From Sipunculus nudus (Eukaryota; Annelida; Sipuncula; Golfingiida; Sipunculidae): 64,000 nt of DNA. Location: the NCBI GenBank assembly GCA_026874595.1, contig CM049317.1, positions 68,634,118 through 68,698,117 of the forward strand, given 5' to 3'. A program made the position numbers and the translations under genes. Position 1 is the first letter of the stretch; every line of letters starts with the position of its first letter. Below, one piece after another: positions 1-13,009 of this stretch. Below the pieces are notes generated by a model, which was not told the origin of the DNA, made no database searches, and saw only the letters and a program-made list of their open reading frames with translations.

Positions 1-1200
1 TCTCTCTGTCTCTTTCTCTACCTCCCCTCTCTGTCCCTTTGTCTCATTTTCTCTTTATCCCTCTGCCTCGCTCTCATACTCTGTCTCACTGTCTCTGCCT
101 CTCTACCTCCCCCTCTCTCTCCCTATCTCTCTATCTCATGTTCTCTTTATCCCTGTGCCTCGCCCTTTTTCTGTCTCACTGTCTCTGTCTCTCTACCTCT
201 ACCACCTGTCTATGTCCCTTTGTCTCATGTTCTCTTTATCCCTGTGCCTCGCTCTTATACTCTGTCTCGCTGTCTCTGTCTCTACTACCTCCCCTCTCTG
301 TCCCTTTGTCTCATTTTCTCTTTATCCCTGTGCCTCGCTCTTATTCTGTCTCACTGTCTCTGTCTCTCTACCACACCCCCTCTCTACCTTCTCTTAATCT
401 CTGTGCCTCGCCCTTGCTCTGTCTTGCTGTCTCTGTACCTCCCCTCACTGTCTCCCTATCTCCCTGTCTCATTTTCTTTTTATCCCTGTGCCTCGCCCTT
501 GCTCTGTCTCGCTGTCTCTGTCTCTGTACCCCCCCCCTCTCTCTCCCTTCCTCTCTGTCTCAATTTCTCGCCCTAGTTCTGTCTCCCTGTCTCTGTTTCT
601 CTAACTCCCTTCTCTGACCCTCTGTCTCATTTTCTCTTTATCCCTTAATCCCCCCTCTCTCTCCCTATCTCACTGTCTCATTTTCTCGCCCTAGTTCTGT
701 CTCCCTGTCTCTGTCTCTCTAACGCCCTTCTCTGACCCTCTGTCTCATTTTCTCTTTATCCCCGTGCCTCGCCCTTGCTCTGTCTCGCTGTCTCTGTCTC
801 TATATAAACACCCCCTCTCTGTCTCCCTGTCTCCCTGTCTCTCTGTCTCATTGTTTCTGTGTCCCTCTGCCTCGCCCTTGTTCTGTCTCGCTGTCTCCCC
901 ACGTCATCTCTATATGTCTCTCTGCCTCCTTTGTCAATTCGACTCACCGTTTTTCTGTCACGCTGTCTCTGTCTCTCTGTATCCCACTCTGTAACTGTCT
1001 GTCTCTCCCTCTGCCTCGTGAATTGTCCCTGTCTCACTGTCTCACTGCATCTTTCTCCCTCTGTCTCGCTGTTTATGTGCCGTTTTTTCCATTCTTCTCT
1101 ATCTCTCTTTCACTGTTTCTCTGTCTCCCTCTCCTGTCTCTCTGCCTCACAGTTTCTCTGTCTTCCTGATCTCGTCTCTCTGTCTCAATAATTCTTCCTC
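1..1200. repeat. Pyrimidine-rich degenerate minisatellite, ~90-bp unit
   Basis: The whole stretch is C/T-rich on the + strand. A recognisable block (CTTTATCCCTGTGCCTCGC, variably mutated) recurs at about 53, 145, 234, 320, 392 and 480 and again near 757, giving a unit of roughly 86-92 bp. Long open frames on both strands here are low-complexity Ser/Leu/Cys or Arg/Gln peptides and are not genes. The array starts at or before the window edge. Confidence 0.85.
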
Positions 1201-2079
1201 GTTCTTCTCAGTTTCTGCATGTGTCTCATTGTTTCTTTGTTTCCCTGTATGTTTCCGTCGCCGAAACAGACACACGCCTCAGCACACAGATGCACAGACA
1301 AACACATATATGTGTGTGTGTGTGTGTGCACGGAGGGATAGTGCAGAGAGACACGTCAAGAATAAAGCAGAAGTAATAAAAAGTGAGAGTAAGACCTACA
1401 CAAGAAAGTGCTGATTGTATCCCCGGCAATATATATCTCCTTTACAGAGCTACAAACAAAGACAGTTCGCACATGAAGTCACCTATAAAACAGTGAAGAA
1501 TATCAATATTATAATAACACCCTGTATGCCCGCACGAGCCGTGTGTACTCCCAATAGCAGGAAACCGCACAAAAATCAACGGCTCTCAAACATCCAGGCT
1601 CTTTCATGTTCAGTTACGTACACCTGTAAAGGTATATAGACATCAAAGGCCCCGCGCTCTTTCATCAGTCCATCTCCGACAGTAATATACATATGTCACA
1701 AGGTCTTTATTTGCAGCTCATTAATTATACATTTGAAGATGATTATTATGGATGTTCGACCGGCTCCTGCTCTGGTAATTTTGCAAGTTGACTCAAATCA
1801 TTTCGCCGGGACACCCAGAATTCGCTGACATGTATCACTGAAGGTATGTGGTGTGCTCTGGAATATATCATAAAAGCGATATATGGTATGTCTTCTTATG
1901 TTTATTTACAATGTGTGTGTAGATATGGGTGTTCAAATGATATATATACACACGCGCTATTATATATATATAATTATATATATATATATTTATAAATATA
2001 TACAACCAAGGCAATAATGTATCTATGTATATATGTGTGTGTGTTAATATGTGTGTGTGTTAATATATGTGAAAGTTGA
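1201..2079. other. Intergenic spacer, no gene seen
   Basis: This is transitional sequence between two minisatellites. It contains a short (TG)n run near 1310-1329, and TA-rich simple sequence and GTGTGT runs between about 1950 and 2070. No coding signal or RNA gene was recognised. Confidence 0.6.
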
Positions 2080-5000
2080 CCAGGAACTTTAATGAAGGGA
2101 AACTGATCAGTTTCTCTAATGACGGGAAGCTGGTCAGGTACTCTTATGACCATAAGCTGATCTGATCAGGTACTCTAATGAGGGAAGCTGATCAGGTACT
2201 CTAGTGAGGGAAGCTGATCAGGTACTCTATAAATACGGGAGGCTGATCAGGTACTCTGATTGATGGGAAGTTGATCAGGTACTCTAATGCCGGTGAGCTG
2301 ATCAGGTACTCTAATGAAGGGAAGCTGAAAAAATAATTTAATGACGGGTAAATAATCAGGTACTCTAATGAGGAGAAGTTGATCAGGTACTCTTATGATG
2401 GGAACCTGATGAGGTACTCGGATGAAGGGACGCTGATTAGGTACTCTAATGAAGGGAAGCTGATCAAGTACTCTAATGAAGGGAAGCTGATCAGGTACCC
2501 TCATTAGGGAATACTGATCAGGTACTCTAATGGGGGGAAGCTGGTCAGGGACTATTATGAAGGGAAGCTAATCAAGTACTGTAATGAGAGGAAGCTGATC
2601 AGGTACTCTAATGAGGGAAGCTGATCATGTACTCTTACGACGTGAAGTTATTCAGGTACTCTCATGGCTGAAAACGGATCAGGTAATCCAATGAGGGCAA
2701 GCTCATCAGGAATCTAATGAGTGGAAGCTGATCAGATACTCTTATGACGGTAAGCTGATCAGGTACTCTAGTGACCGTAAGCTGATCAGGTACTCTAATG
2801 AGGGAAGTTGATCAGGTACTCTGAAGACTGGACGCTGATCAGGTACTCTGATTGATGGAAAGTTGATCAGGTACTCAAATGACGGTGAGCTGATCAGGTA
2901 CTCTCATTACTTAAACCTGATCAGATACTCCAATAACAGGAAGCTGATCAAGTACACTATTGACGGGAAGCTGATCAGGTACTCTTATGACCGAAAGCTG
3001 ATCAGGTACTCTAATGACGGGAAGCTGATCAGGTACTCTTATGACAGAAAACTGGTCGGGTACTCTTAAGGGGGGAAGCTGATCAGGTACTCTTATGAGG
3101 GGAAGCTGATCAGGTACTCTTATGAGGGGAAGCTGATCAGGTACTCTAATGAGGGAAAGCTGTTCAGGTACTCTAATGACGTAAAGCTGATCAGGTACTC
3201 TAATGAGGAAAGCTGATCAGATACTCTACTGAGGGGAAGCTGATCAGGTACTCTTATGAAGGGAACCTGATCAGGTACTCTAATGACCGTAAGCTGATCA
3301 GGTACTTTAATGAAGGGAAGCGGATCAGGTACTACAATGAAGGAAAGCTGATCAGGTACTCTTATGACGGGAAGCTGATCAGGTACTCTAATGATTGGGA
3401 GCTAATCAAGCTAATCAAGTTCTTCAGGTACTCTCATGGCTGAAACCAGATAAGGTAATCTAATGAGGGCAAGCTGATCAGGTACTCTAATGAGGGGAAG
3501 GTGATCAGATACTCTTATGACGGTAAGCTGATCAGGTATTCTTATGACCGTAAGCTGATCAGGTACTCTAATGAGGGAAGTTGATCAGGTACTCTAATGA
3601 GGGAAGTTGATCAGGTACTCTAAAGACGGGACGCTGATCAGGTACTCTGATTGATGGGAAGTTGATCAGGTACTCTAATGCCGGTGAGCTGATCAGGTAC
3701 TCTAATGAAGGGAAGCTGAAAAAAATAATTTAATGACGGGTAGATAATCTAATTAGGGGAAGTTGATCTCGTACTCTAATGACGGAAACCTCATCAGGTA
3801 ATCGAATGATTGGGAGCTAATCAAGCTAATCAAGTTCTTCAGGTACTCTCATGGCTGAAACCGGATCAGGTAATCTAATGAGGGCAAGCTGATCAGGTAC
3901 TCTAATGAGGGGAAGCTGATCAGATAGTCTTATGACGGTAAGCTGATCAGGTACTCTTATGACCGTAAGCTGATCAGGTACTCTAATGAGGGAAGTTGAT
4001 CAGGTGCTCTAAAGACGGACGCTGATCAGGTACTCTGGTTGATGGGAAGTTGATCAGGTACTCTAATGCCGGTGAGCTGATCAGGTACTCTAATGAAGGG
4101 AAGCTGGAAAAAAATTTTAATGACGGGTAGATAATCAGGTACTCTAATGAGGACAAGTTGATCAGGTACTCTTATAATGGAAACCTGATCAGGTACTCGG
4201 ATGAAGGGACACTGATTAGGTACTCTAATGAAGGGAAGCTGATCAAGTACTCTAATGAAGGGAAGCTGATCAGGTACCCTCATGAGGGAATACTGATCAG
4301 GTACTCTAATGAGGAAAGCTGGTCAGGGACTATTATGAAGGGAAGCTAATCAAGTACTGTAATGAGAGGAAGCTGATCAGGTACTCTAATGAGGGAAGCT
4401 GATCATGTACTCTTACGACGTGAAGTTATTCAGGTACTCTCATGGCTGAAAACGGATCAGGTAATCCAATGAGGGCAAGCTCATCAGGAATCTAATGAGT
4501 GGAAGCTGATCAGATACTCTTATGACGGTAAGCTGATCAGGTACTCTAGTGACCGTAAGCTGATCAGGTACTCTTATGAGTGAAGTTGATCAGGTACTCT
4601 GAAGACTGGACGCTGATCAGGTACTCTATGATGGAAAGTTGATCAGGTACTCAAATGACGGTGAGCTGATCAGGTACTCTCATTACTTAAACCTGATCAA
4701 ATACTCCAATAACAGGAAGCTGATCAAGTACACTATTGACGGGAAGCTGATCAGGTACTCTTATGACCGAAAGCTGATCAGGTACTCTAATGACGGGAAG
4801 CTGATCAGGTACTCTTATGACAGAAAACTGGTCGGGTACTCTTAAGGGGCGAAGCTGATCAGGTACTCTTATGAGGGGAAGCTGATCAGGTACTCTTATG
4901 AGTGAAAACCGATCAGGTACTCTAATGAGTGAAAACCGATCAGGTACTTTAATGGGGGGGGGGAGCTGATCAGGTACTCTAATGAGGGAAAGCTGTTCAG

Positions 5001-8000
5001 GTACTCTAATGACGTAAAGCTGATCAGGTACTCTAATGAGGAAAGCTGATCAGATACTCTACTGAGGGGAAGCTGATCAGGTACTCTTATGAAGGGAACC
5101 TGATCAGGTACTCTAATGACCGTAAGCTGATCAGGTACTTTAATGAAGGGAAGCGGATCAGGTACTACAATGAAGGAAAGCTGATCAGGTACTCTTATGA
5201 CGGGAAGCTGATCAGGTACTCTAATGATTGGGAGCTAATCAAGCTAATCAAGTTCTTCAGGTACTCTCATGGCTGAAACCAGATAAGGTAATCTAATGAG
5301 GGCAAGCTGATCAGGTACTCTAATGAGGGGAAGGTGATCAGATACTCTTATGACGGTAAGCTGATCAGGTATTCTTATGACCGTAAGCTGATCAGGTACT
5401 CTAATGAGGGAAGTTGATCAGGTACTCTAAAGACGGGACGCTGATCAGGTACTCTGATTGATGGGAAGTTGATCAGGTACTCTAATGCCGGTGAGCTGAT
5501 CAGGTACTCTAATGAAGGGAAGCTGAAAAAAATAATTTAATGACGGGTAGATAATCTAATTAGGGGAAGTTGATCTCGTACTCTAATGACGGAAACCTCA
5601 TCAGGTACTCGAATGATTGGGAGCTAATCAAGCTAATCAAGTTCTTCAGGTACTCTCATGGCTGAAACCGGATCAGGTAATCTAATGAGGGCAAGCTGAT
5701 CAGGTACTCTAATGAGGGGAAGCTGATCAAATACTCTTATGAAGGTAAGCTGATCAGGTACTCTTATGACCGTAAGCTGATCAGGTACTCTAAAGACGGG
5801 ACGCTGATCAGGTACTCTGGTTGATGGGAAGTTGATCAGGTACTCTAATGCCGGTGAGCTGATCAGGTACTCTAATGAAGGGAAGCTGAAAAAATAAATT
5901 AATGACGGGTAGATAATCAGGTACTCTAATGAGGACAAGTTGATCAGGTACTCTTATAATGGAAACCTGATCAGGTACTCGGATGAAGGGACACTGATTA
6001 GGTACTCTTATGAAGGGAAGCTGATCAGGTACTCAAATGAAGGGAAGCTGATCAGGTACTCTCATGAGGGAAAACTGATCAGGTACTCTAATGAGGGGAA
6101 GCTGGTCAGGGACTATAATGAGTGGAAGCTGATCAGATACTCTTATGACGGTAAGCTGATCAGGTACTCTAGTGACCGTAAGCTGATCAGGTACTCTAAT
6201 GAGGGAAGTTGATCAGGTACTCTGAAGACGGGACGCTGATCAGGTACTCTGATTGATGGAAAGTTGATCAGGTACTCAAATGACGGTGAGCTGATCAGGT
6301 ACTCTCATGACTGAAACCTGATCAGGTACTCCAATAACAGGAAGCTGATCAAGTACACTATTGACGGGAAGCCGGTCAGGTACTCTTATGACCGAAAGCT
6401 GATCAGGTACTCTAATGACGGGAAGCTGATCAGGTACTCTTATGACAGAAAACTTGTCGGGTACTCTTAAGGGGCGAAGCTGATCAGGTACTCTTATGAG
6501 TGAAAACCGATCAGGTACTTTAATGGGGGGGGGGGGGGGAGCTGATCAGGTACTCTAATGAGGGAAAGCTGATCAGGTACTCTAATGACGTAAAGCTGAT
6601 CAGGTACTCTAATGAGGAAAGCTGATCAGATACTCTACTGAGGGGAAGCTGATCAGGTACTCTTATGAAGGGAACCTGATCAGGTACTCTAATGACCGTA
6701 AGCTGATCAGGTACTATAATGAAGGGAAGCGGATCAGGTACTACAATGAAGGAAAGCTGATCAGGTACTCTTATGACGGGAAGCTGATCAGGTACTCTAA
6801 TGATTGGGAGCTAATCAAGCTAATCAAGTTCTTCAGGTACCCTCATGGCTGAAACCGGATAAGGTAATCTAATGAGGGCAAGCTGATCAGGTACTCTAAT
6901 GAGGGGAAGGTGATCAGATACTCTTATGACGGTAAGCTGATCAGGTATACTTATGACCGTAAGCTGATCAGGTACTCTAATGAGGGAAGTTGATCAGGTA
7001 CTCTAAAGACGGGACGCTGATCAGGTACTCTGATTGATGGGAAGTTGATCAGGTACTCTAATGCCGGTGAGCTGATCAGGTACTCTAATGAAGGGAAGCT
7101 GAAAAAAATAATTTAATGACGGGTAGATAATCTAATTAGGGGAAGTTGATCTCGTACTCTAATGACGGAAACCTGATCAGGTACTCGAATGATTGGGAGC
7201 TAATCAAGCTAATTAAGTTCTTCAGGTACTCTCATGGCTGAAACCGGATCAGGTAATCTAATGAGGGCAAGCTGATCAGGTACTCTAATGAGGGGAAGCT
7301 GATCAGATAGTCTTATGACGGTAAGCTGATCAGGTACTCTTATGACCGTAAGCTGATCAGGTACTCTAATGAAAGAAGTTGATCAGGTGCTCTAAAGACG
7401 GGACGCTGATCAGGTACTCTGGTTGATGGGAAGTTGATCAGGTTCTCTAATGCCGGTGAGCTGATCAGGTACTCTAATGAAGGGAAGCTGGAAAAAAAAT
7501 TTTAATGACGGGTAGATAATCAGGTACTCTAATGAGGACAAGTTGATCAGGTACTCTTATAATGGAAACCTGATCAGGTACTCGGATGAAGGGACACTGA
7601 TTAGGTACTCTAATGAAGGAAAGCTGATCAGGTACTTAAATGAAGGGAAGCTGATCAGGTACTCTCATGAGGGAATACTGATCAGGTACTCTAATGAGGA
7701 AAGCTGGTCAGGGACTATAATGAAGGGAAGCTAATCAAGTACTGTAATGAGCGGAAGCTGATCAGGTACTCTAATGAGGGAAGCTGATCATGTACTCTTA
7801 TGACGTGAAGTTATTCAGGTACTCTCATGGCTGAAAACGGATCAGGTAATCTAATGAGGGCAAGCTGATCAGGTACTCTGATTGATAGAAAGTTGATCAG
7901 GTACTCTAATGACGGTGAGCTGATCAGGTACTCTCATGACTGAAACCTGATCAGGTACTCCAATAACAGGAAGCTGATCAAGTAATCTATTGACGGGAAG

Positions 8001-8893
8001 CCGATCAGGTACTCTTATGCCCGAAAGCTGATCAGGTACTCTAATGAGGGGAAGCTGATCAGGTACTCTTATGACAGAAAGCTGGTCAGGTACTTTAATG
8101 GGGGGAAAGCTGATCAGGTACTCCAATGACGTAAAGCTGATCAGGTACTCTAATGAGGAAAGCTGATCAGGTACTCTAATGACGTAAAGCTGATCAGGTA
8201 CTCTAATGAAGGGAAGCTGATCAGGTACTCTAATGACGGGAAGCTGATCAGGTAATCTAATTAGGGGAAGTTGATCAGGTACTCTAATGACGGAAACCTG
8301 ATCAGGTACTCGAATGCCAGGGAGCTGATCAGGTACTCTCATGAGGAAAAACTGATCAGGTACCCCAATGAGGAGAAGCTGGTTAGTTAATTTAATGAGA
8401 GGAAGCTCATCAAATACTCAAATGACGAAAGCTGATCTGGTACTCTAATGACGGGAAGCCGATTAGGAATACTAGCGAGGGAAGCTGATCAGGTACTTTA
8501 ATGACGAAAGCTGATCAGGTACTCTGATTAGAGGAAGTTGATCAAGTTCTCTAATGAGGGAAGCTGATCAGGTACTCTAATGAGGGGATGCTAATCAGGT
8601 ACTCTTATGACGGAAAGCTGGTCAGGGACTCTAAAAGGGGGGAAGCTGATCGGGTACTCTTATGAGGGAAAGCTGATCAGGTACTCTGATGACGAGAAGT
8701 TGATCAGGTAATCTAATTAGGGGAAGTTGATCAGGTACTCTAATGACGGAAAGCTGATCAGGTACCTAATGACGAAAGATGATCAGGTACTCTAATGAGG
8801 GAAGCTGATCATGTACTCTTATGACGGGAAGTTATTCAGGTACTCTCATGGCTGAAACCGGATCAGGTAATCTAATGAGGACAAGCTGGTCAT
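2080..8893. repeat. 6.8-kb minisatellite of 26-27-bp units with higher-order structure
   Basis: The basic unit resembles CTGATCAGGTACTCTAATGA followed by CGGGAAG or GAGGGAAG, and I estimate about 250 copies. Each unit carries the palindrome TGATCA. A variant marker (ATGCCGGTGAG plus a neighbouring A-run) recurs at 2287, 3678, 4066, 5485, 5848, 7061 and 7450. It alternates between two contexts, giving a higher-order period near 1.78 kb for two cycles and near 1.6 kb for the third. Because 27 is a multiple of 3, runs of perfect units stay open in frame and read as nonapeptide repeats (LIRYSNDGK on +, IRVPDQLPF on -). The 26-bp units and stops break these frames repeatedly, so I regard them as non-coding. 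Confidence 0.95.
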
Positions 8894-8898
8894 AATAA

Positions 8899-9146
8899 CG
8901 TCTTTTTCGGGGTCTCCTCGGTGGTATGACCCAGCAATAGGGACGATTACGCACCCATGGCCCGCAGGTGCAGTAGTCACTTGGCCTTGTTAAGGCCAGG
9001 ATATAAAATGAGAGGAAGTGTGTGATATTGCCCTGTCACGTTGTCCGAAACCGGAATGAAAATCTGCAGATGAACATATATGTAGTTAAGTTAGCATTTA
9101 AAAAGTGGAGGCGGTTACCTCCACCAAAAAAATTATAAAAAAAAAC
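8899..9146 (+). mobile_element. 5'-truncated tRNA-derived SINE, family A
   Basis: This segment matches in order, in the + orientation, the body and tail of the complete minus-strand element at 59870-60228. Shared landmarks are TCCTCGGTG, ATGACCCAGCAATGGG-like, TCTGCAGATG, GGAGGCGGTTACCTCC and an A-rich tail. The tRNA-like head is missing. The 3' end forms a small hairpin (GTGGAGG, loop, CCTCCAC) just before the A-rich tail. It lies at the right edge of the minisatellite. SINE assignment comes from the complete copy, and the family name is not known to me. Confidence 0.8.
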
Positions 9147-10115
9147 TTTGTCAATATTGGTCCTATCTTCACAAACTTAGGCTCATTTTCTTCCCCTGTG
9201 CCTTCTGCATAACATGGTTTAGACATCTTGTCTCAACTTTGTGTTGCTTTGTAAGTATGTCTGTCTGCCTTTCAGTTGTTCTCAGTTTCGCTTTCTTGCT
9301 TGTTCTTGTGGCATATATATAGCATTTTACATGCCACAGTCTTGCAGGAATCCATTTCAAACTAATACATCTTATAAATTGCACTAGTATCTCGAAAGTG
9401 ATTTTTCATTTTCGGAAAATAGCCACCAGGGGCGATACACATGAAACACTATAACATATACTTTTTTGGCCATATCTCCGAAATTATAAACCTGAATTAC
9501 ATAAACCATAACTTATTTTCTTTCTCTGAGTCCTCTCCATAACTTGGTCAAGTCATCTGGTCTTAGCCTCGTGTGACTTTGTCAGTATGTCTGTCTGTTT
9601 GTCAGTTGTTCTCAATTTCGCCTGCTTGCTGGTTCTTGCGTCTTACGTAAGTATGTCTGTCACCTCAAATTGTTATTTTCCTCATAACTTTGTCAATTCT
9701 GGTCCTATCTTCACAAACTTCGGCTCATTTTTTTCACCTTTGTCTTCTGCATAACTTAGTCTAGTCAACTGTTCTTAGCTTTGTGTCACTTTGTAAATAT
9801 TTCTTTCTGTTTGGCAGTTGTCCTCAGTTTTGCCTTCTTGCTGGTTCTTGCCTCTGTTGTATAACATTTTACAGGCCCCACTTTACCAGGAATCACTTTG
9901 TAACTTTCATCTATCTTCTATCGGATCGATTTCTTGAACCTGTATATGTATTTTTTATAAAGGTCAAAGTTAAATGTCAAGGTCATGAAAACACGTCAAA
10001 TTATTATTACCATCGAAACTTTGTCAATATGGGTCAATCTTTACAAACTATGGCTCATTTTCTTCCTCTTTGTCTTCTTTATATCTGTCCTCTGATCTGG
10101 GGCAGAGCTTTTCCG
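9147..10115. repeat. Degenerate interspersed repeat with internal repeat units
   Basis: A motif (ACTTTGTCAATATTGGTCCT, then TTCACAAACTT, GGCTCATTTT and a CTTCTGCATAAC-like segment) recurs in diverged form near 9147, 9495, 9690 and 10017. Between copies are shared segments such as GTATGTCTGTCTG and TTGCTGGTTCTTG. Near 9961 there are direct AGGTCA-like half sites (AGGTCAAAG, AAGGTCATG). No transposase or reverse-transcriptase reading frame is visible. It is probably an old internal repeat of a mobile element. Confidence 0.65.
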
Positions 10116-10909
10116 GCAAGCGCGTGACCTCTGGTCGTCTTGTTTATTTATTAACACGTGTAAATAGATACGTATCGGCAGGCACAGGTCATAGGTAAGA
10201 ATAGGCATAAATAAAATATACCTATCCACTTATTTAAGACTCGTACTTGGACTCGATGGTCCTTGACTCGAGAAATTAGAACAAGTCTATCTGGAATCCC
10301 GTAAAAATGTCACATAAGACGTATAAGAAAGAAGTATAAATGCGCGAACTACTTATAGAATATTACATAAAATACTATATGCCAAGCCATAGCTCTATAT
10401 GCAATCGCCAAGCGATCCCTTGAAGTGAAGGTTCCCCTTCCCTCCCCCAAGCCAGCAACTTGGCGATAATTGGGGATCGGTATGGAATTTTTCAGCTCAG
10501 GAATAAGGTCAAGGTCAAATAAATAGCAGGTGCAAAATTTGTGATCTGGGACTAGTACTGTGCCCAAAATTCAGTTTTTCAAAATAAGCCATACTGAAGG
10601 CATATAGCGAAAACATAAAATGGTGTGTGTGTTTGGGGGGGGGGGGGAGAAAAAATAAGAAATAGAAAAAAAAAAGAAAACGAAAATTATTTTTGAAATC
10701 TATCACTTCATGGAGGTCCATTCACAAACCATTCTTACTCACCTATGAATATAGATATAAACTGATCAACCCCCTTAAGTCTATTCGCTTTACTGGGGGT
10801 GGACCTTAATTAATTAAACATTCAAGTAAAAGCATGCGGAACCTAACATAAAACTAGTATGATAATCTCAAATTCCATTTTGAATTACTTTTAATATGGA
10901 GATTTGCAT
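10116..10909. other. Intergenic spacer, no gene seen
   Basis: Non-coding sequence with a GGACTCG-like patch at about 10230-10270 (ACTCGTACTTGGACTCGATG), an AAGGTCAAGGTCAA direct repeat near 10505 and a G-run near 10636. The short open frames show no recognisable domain. Confidence 0.5.
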
Positions 10910-11780
10910 AAGATTCGGAATCGGTTCCAAATGACATGGCTCTGAAGCCGTCGGACTCGGACTCGAACCTGAAGGAGTTAGACATGGATTCAAGTGGTCG
11001 GGACTCGGCCTTGTACTCGGATGAACGGTGATGTGAACTCGACTACAACACTGATATATTGATGTAGGATACTAGTAGTTATAGGATAGTAGAGTACAAC
11101 CAGGAAGTGAGTACCCCTGAATGTGATGCTAAATTTATATAACAACAAACACAAGGTTTTTATTGATAGTCAGGTCCAAAAGACCAGCGTAATACCTAAT
11201 GCATTGCAATACATTAAATACCTGCTCACGTTCACACATTGGTAAAATGTCACTTTTATGTGGCAATACCGTCGCTACTTCCTTGGTGCGCCCTTAATTG
11301 AATCGAACACTTTGAAAAATTAATAAAGAAATTCGCAAATAAATGTAAAATGCCTCATTTCAGTCATTTATTCGTAAGCATCCATGCAGTGATTGCGCAT
11401 GGTCAATGGGATGCACTAGATGACAAGGGACACACTCATGTATATTATAATGCGTGCTCTCTATTAATTACCCCACCCACTTACGAGAATCGGGTAAAGA
11501 GTCTTTGAAGTAGCCTGAATGGACAGTGGGCGTGCCCATGCTCAGGTCATAAGCTACGTTAGACAGTATTTGTTAATACATGTATACTACTTTCCCAGGA
11601 AATCAAGATGAAAGAGTCAGGGGGTTATAACCCGCCGGCATACCGGAAGTGAAGACACTCTCGTTCGCGCCTTCTTCCTGGAGGCATAGTGTTATCTGAT
11701 CTTACCGTGACTGCTAATTTTATAGCTGTCTATTCCTATTGAAGCAAAATATTGATTTTCAGCTCTATAATTATAGTAAA
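10910..11780. repeat. Upstream tandem segment, copy 1 of 3
   Basis: First copy of a ~0.9-kb non-coding segment upstream of engrailed. Its landmarks in order are: a GGACTCG-rich start, CACTGATATAT, a CAGGTCC segment, a TGTCACTTTTATGT segment, AATAAAGAAATTCGCAAA, GATTGCGCATG, TGCTCTCTATTAATTACCCC, TTTCCCAGGAAATCAAGATG (from 11591), CCCGCCGGCA, ACCGGAAGTGAAGACAC, and GTGACTGCTAA followed by TTGAAGCAAAATATTG. Copy 2 carries the same series in the same order. Confidence 0.85.
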
Positions 11781-11834
11781 AGAATAACTTATGATTATAA
11801 TAATAATAATTATTATTATTATTATTATTAATTA

Positions 11835-12735
11835 TTAACTCGGGTTCCAAATTACTCTGTTTCGAAAGAGTTGGAGTTGGACTCGAACCTCAAGGCCTAG
11901 GCATGGACTGGAGTGTCCTCGACTTTGACTAGCTCTCAGAGGGTGTGAAATTGACTACATCACTGATATATAAATGTTAAGGATAGTTATATGAGTGTAT
12001 ATATATATATAGAGAGTACAACTATGAGGAGAGTACATAAGAAAAGTGAAGCTAACTTTGCATAACAACAAAACCAAAAGGTTATATTGAAAGCCAGGTC
12101 CATAGCAATAGACCAACGTAATATCAAATGCATTGCATTACAATAAATACCTTCTCACGTTCACACATAGGTACAATGTCACTTTTATGTAGCAATATTA
12201 CAAAAAGACACCCGTCGCTACCTCCTTGGTGAGCCCTTAAATGAATCAAACGCTTTGAAAAACTAATAAAGAAATTCGCAAATTATGTAAAATGCTTCAT
12301 TTCAGTCAATTTTTTGGAAGCATTCACTGATTGCGCATGCTCAATGGGATGCATTAGATGACAAGGGGACACACTCATTAAAATGTGAGCTCTCTATTAA
12401 TTACCCCACCCATCCACCAACGACAAACGGGTACGTTTTCTTTGAGGTAGCCTATAAATGGACAGCGGGTGTGCCCTGGCGTAGGTCATAAGCCACGTAA
12501 GGCATTATTTCTTAATGTACTACTTTCCCAGGAAATCAAGATGAAAGTGCGGGGGGGGGGGGCATAAACCCGCCGGCACATCGGAAGTGACGACACCCTC
12601 TCGTTCTCACCTTCCCCTTAGAGGCATTGTCTTATCTGATGTTAACGTGACTGCTAAATTTAAACCTGCCTATTTCTGCTGAGGCAAAATATTGATTTCA
12701 GCTCTATAATTATAAATATAAGAATAGCTTCCTCC
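11835..12735. repeat. Upstream tandem segment, copy 2 of 3
   Basis: This is a diverged direct repeat of copy 1, offset by about 933 bp at the TTTCCCAGGAAATCAAGATG landmark (12524). It has a G-run (about 12551-12562) inserted before the CCCGCCGGCACATCGGAAGT core. The ETS/CRE-like core here reads TCGGAAGTGACGACACCC. No open frame is shared between the copies, so the duplication is non-coding. Confidence 0.85.
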
Positions 12736-12799
12736 AGAAATGGATGAGGTTATACGTTTTGCTTTATCACGGTGTACATACGTAAATATTATAACAGTC

Positions 12800-12855
<56 letters not shown>

Positions 12856-13009
12856 TTATCCAGTAAATACATCCAAATATAAACATACACATATAAAATC
12901 CTGAAAATAAATCTAGCAATATAAGCATATATATTATATATATAAGTTTAATTTATAGAATATATACATATATATATATATATATATGTGTGTGTTTAAT
13001 TTACAAATA
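12736..13009. repeat. TA microsatellites between tandem copies
   Basis: There is a pure (AT)n tract at about 12802-12851, and shorter TA and TG runs around 12930-12990. Nothing else was recognised. Confidence 0.8.

Noticed and set aside
39-617. 192-residue + strand open frame in the CT-rich region
   Set aside because: Low-complexity Ser/Leu/Cys peptide made by a pyrimidine-rich minisatellite; all frames are similarly open and no domain is present.
7869-8342. 157-residue minus-strand frame of IRVPDQL repeats
   Set aside because: Product of the 27-bp minisatellite; neighbouring units shift frame and introduce stops, and the + strand is equally open.
2080-8893. CRISPR-like appearance of short regular repeats
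   Set aside because: Repeats are contiguous with no unique spacers, and the genome is animal.
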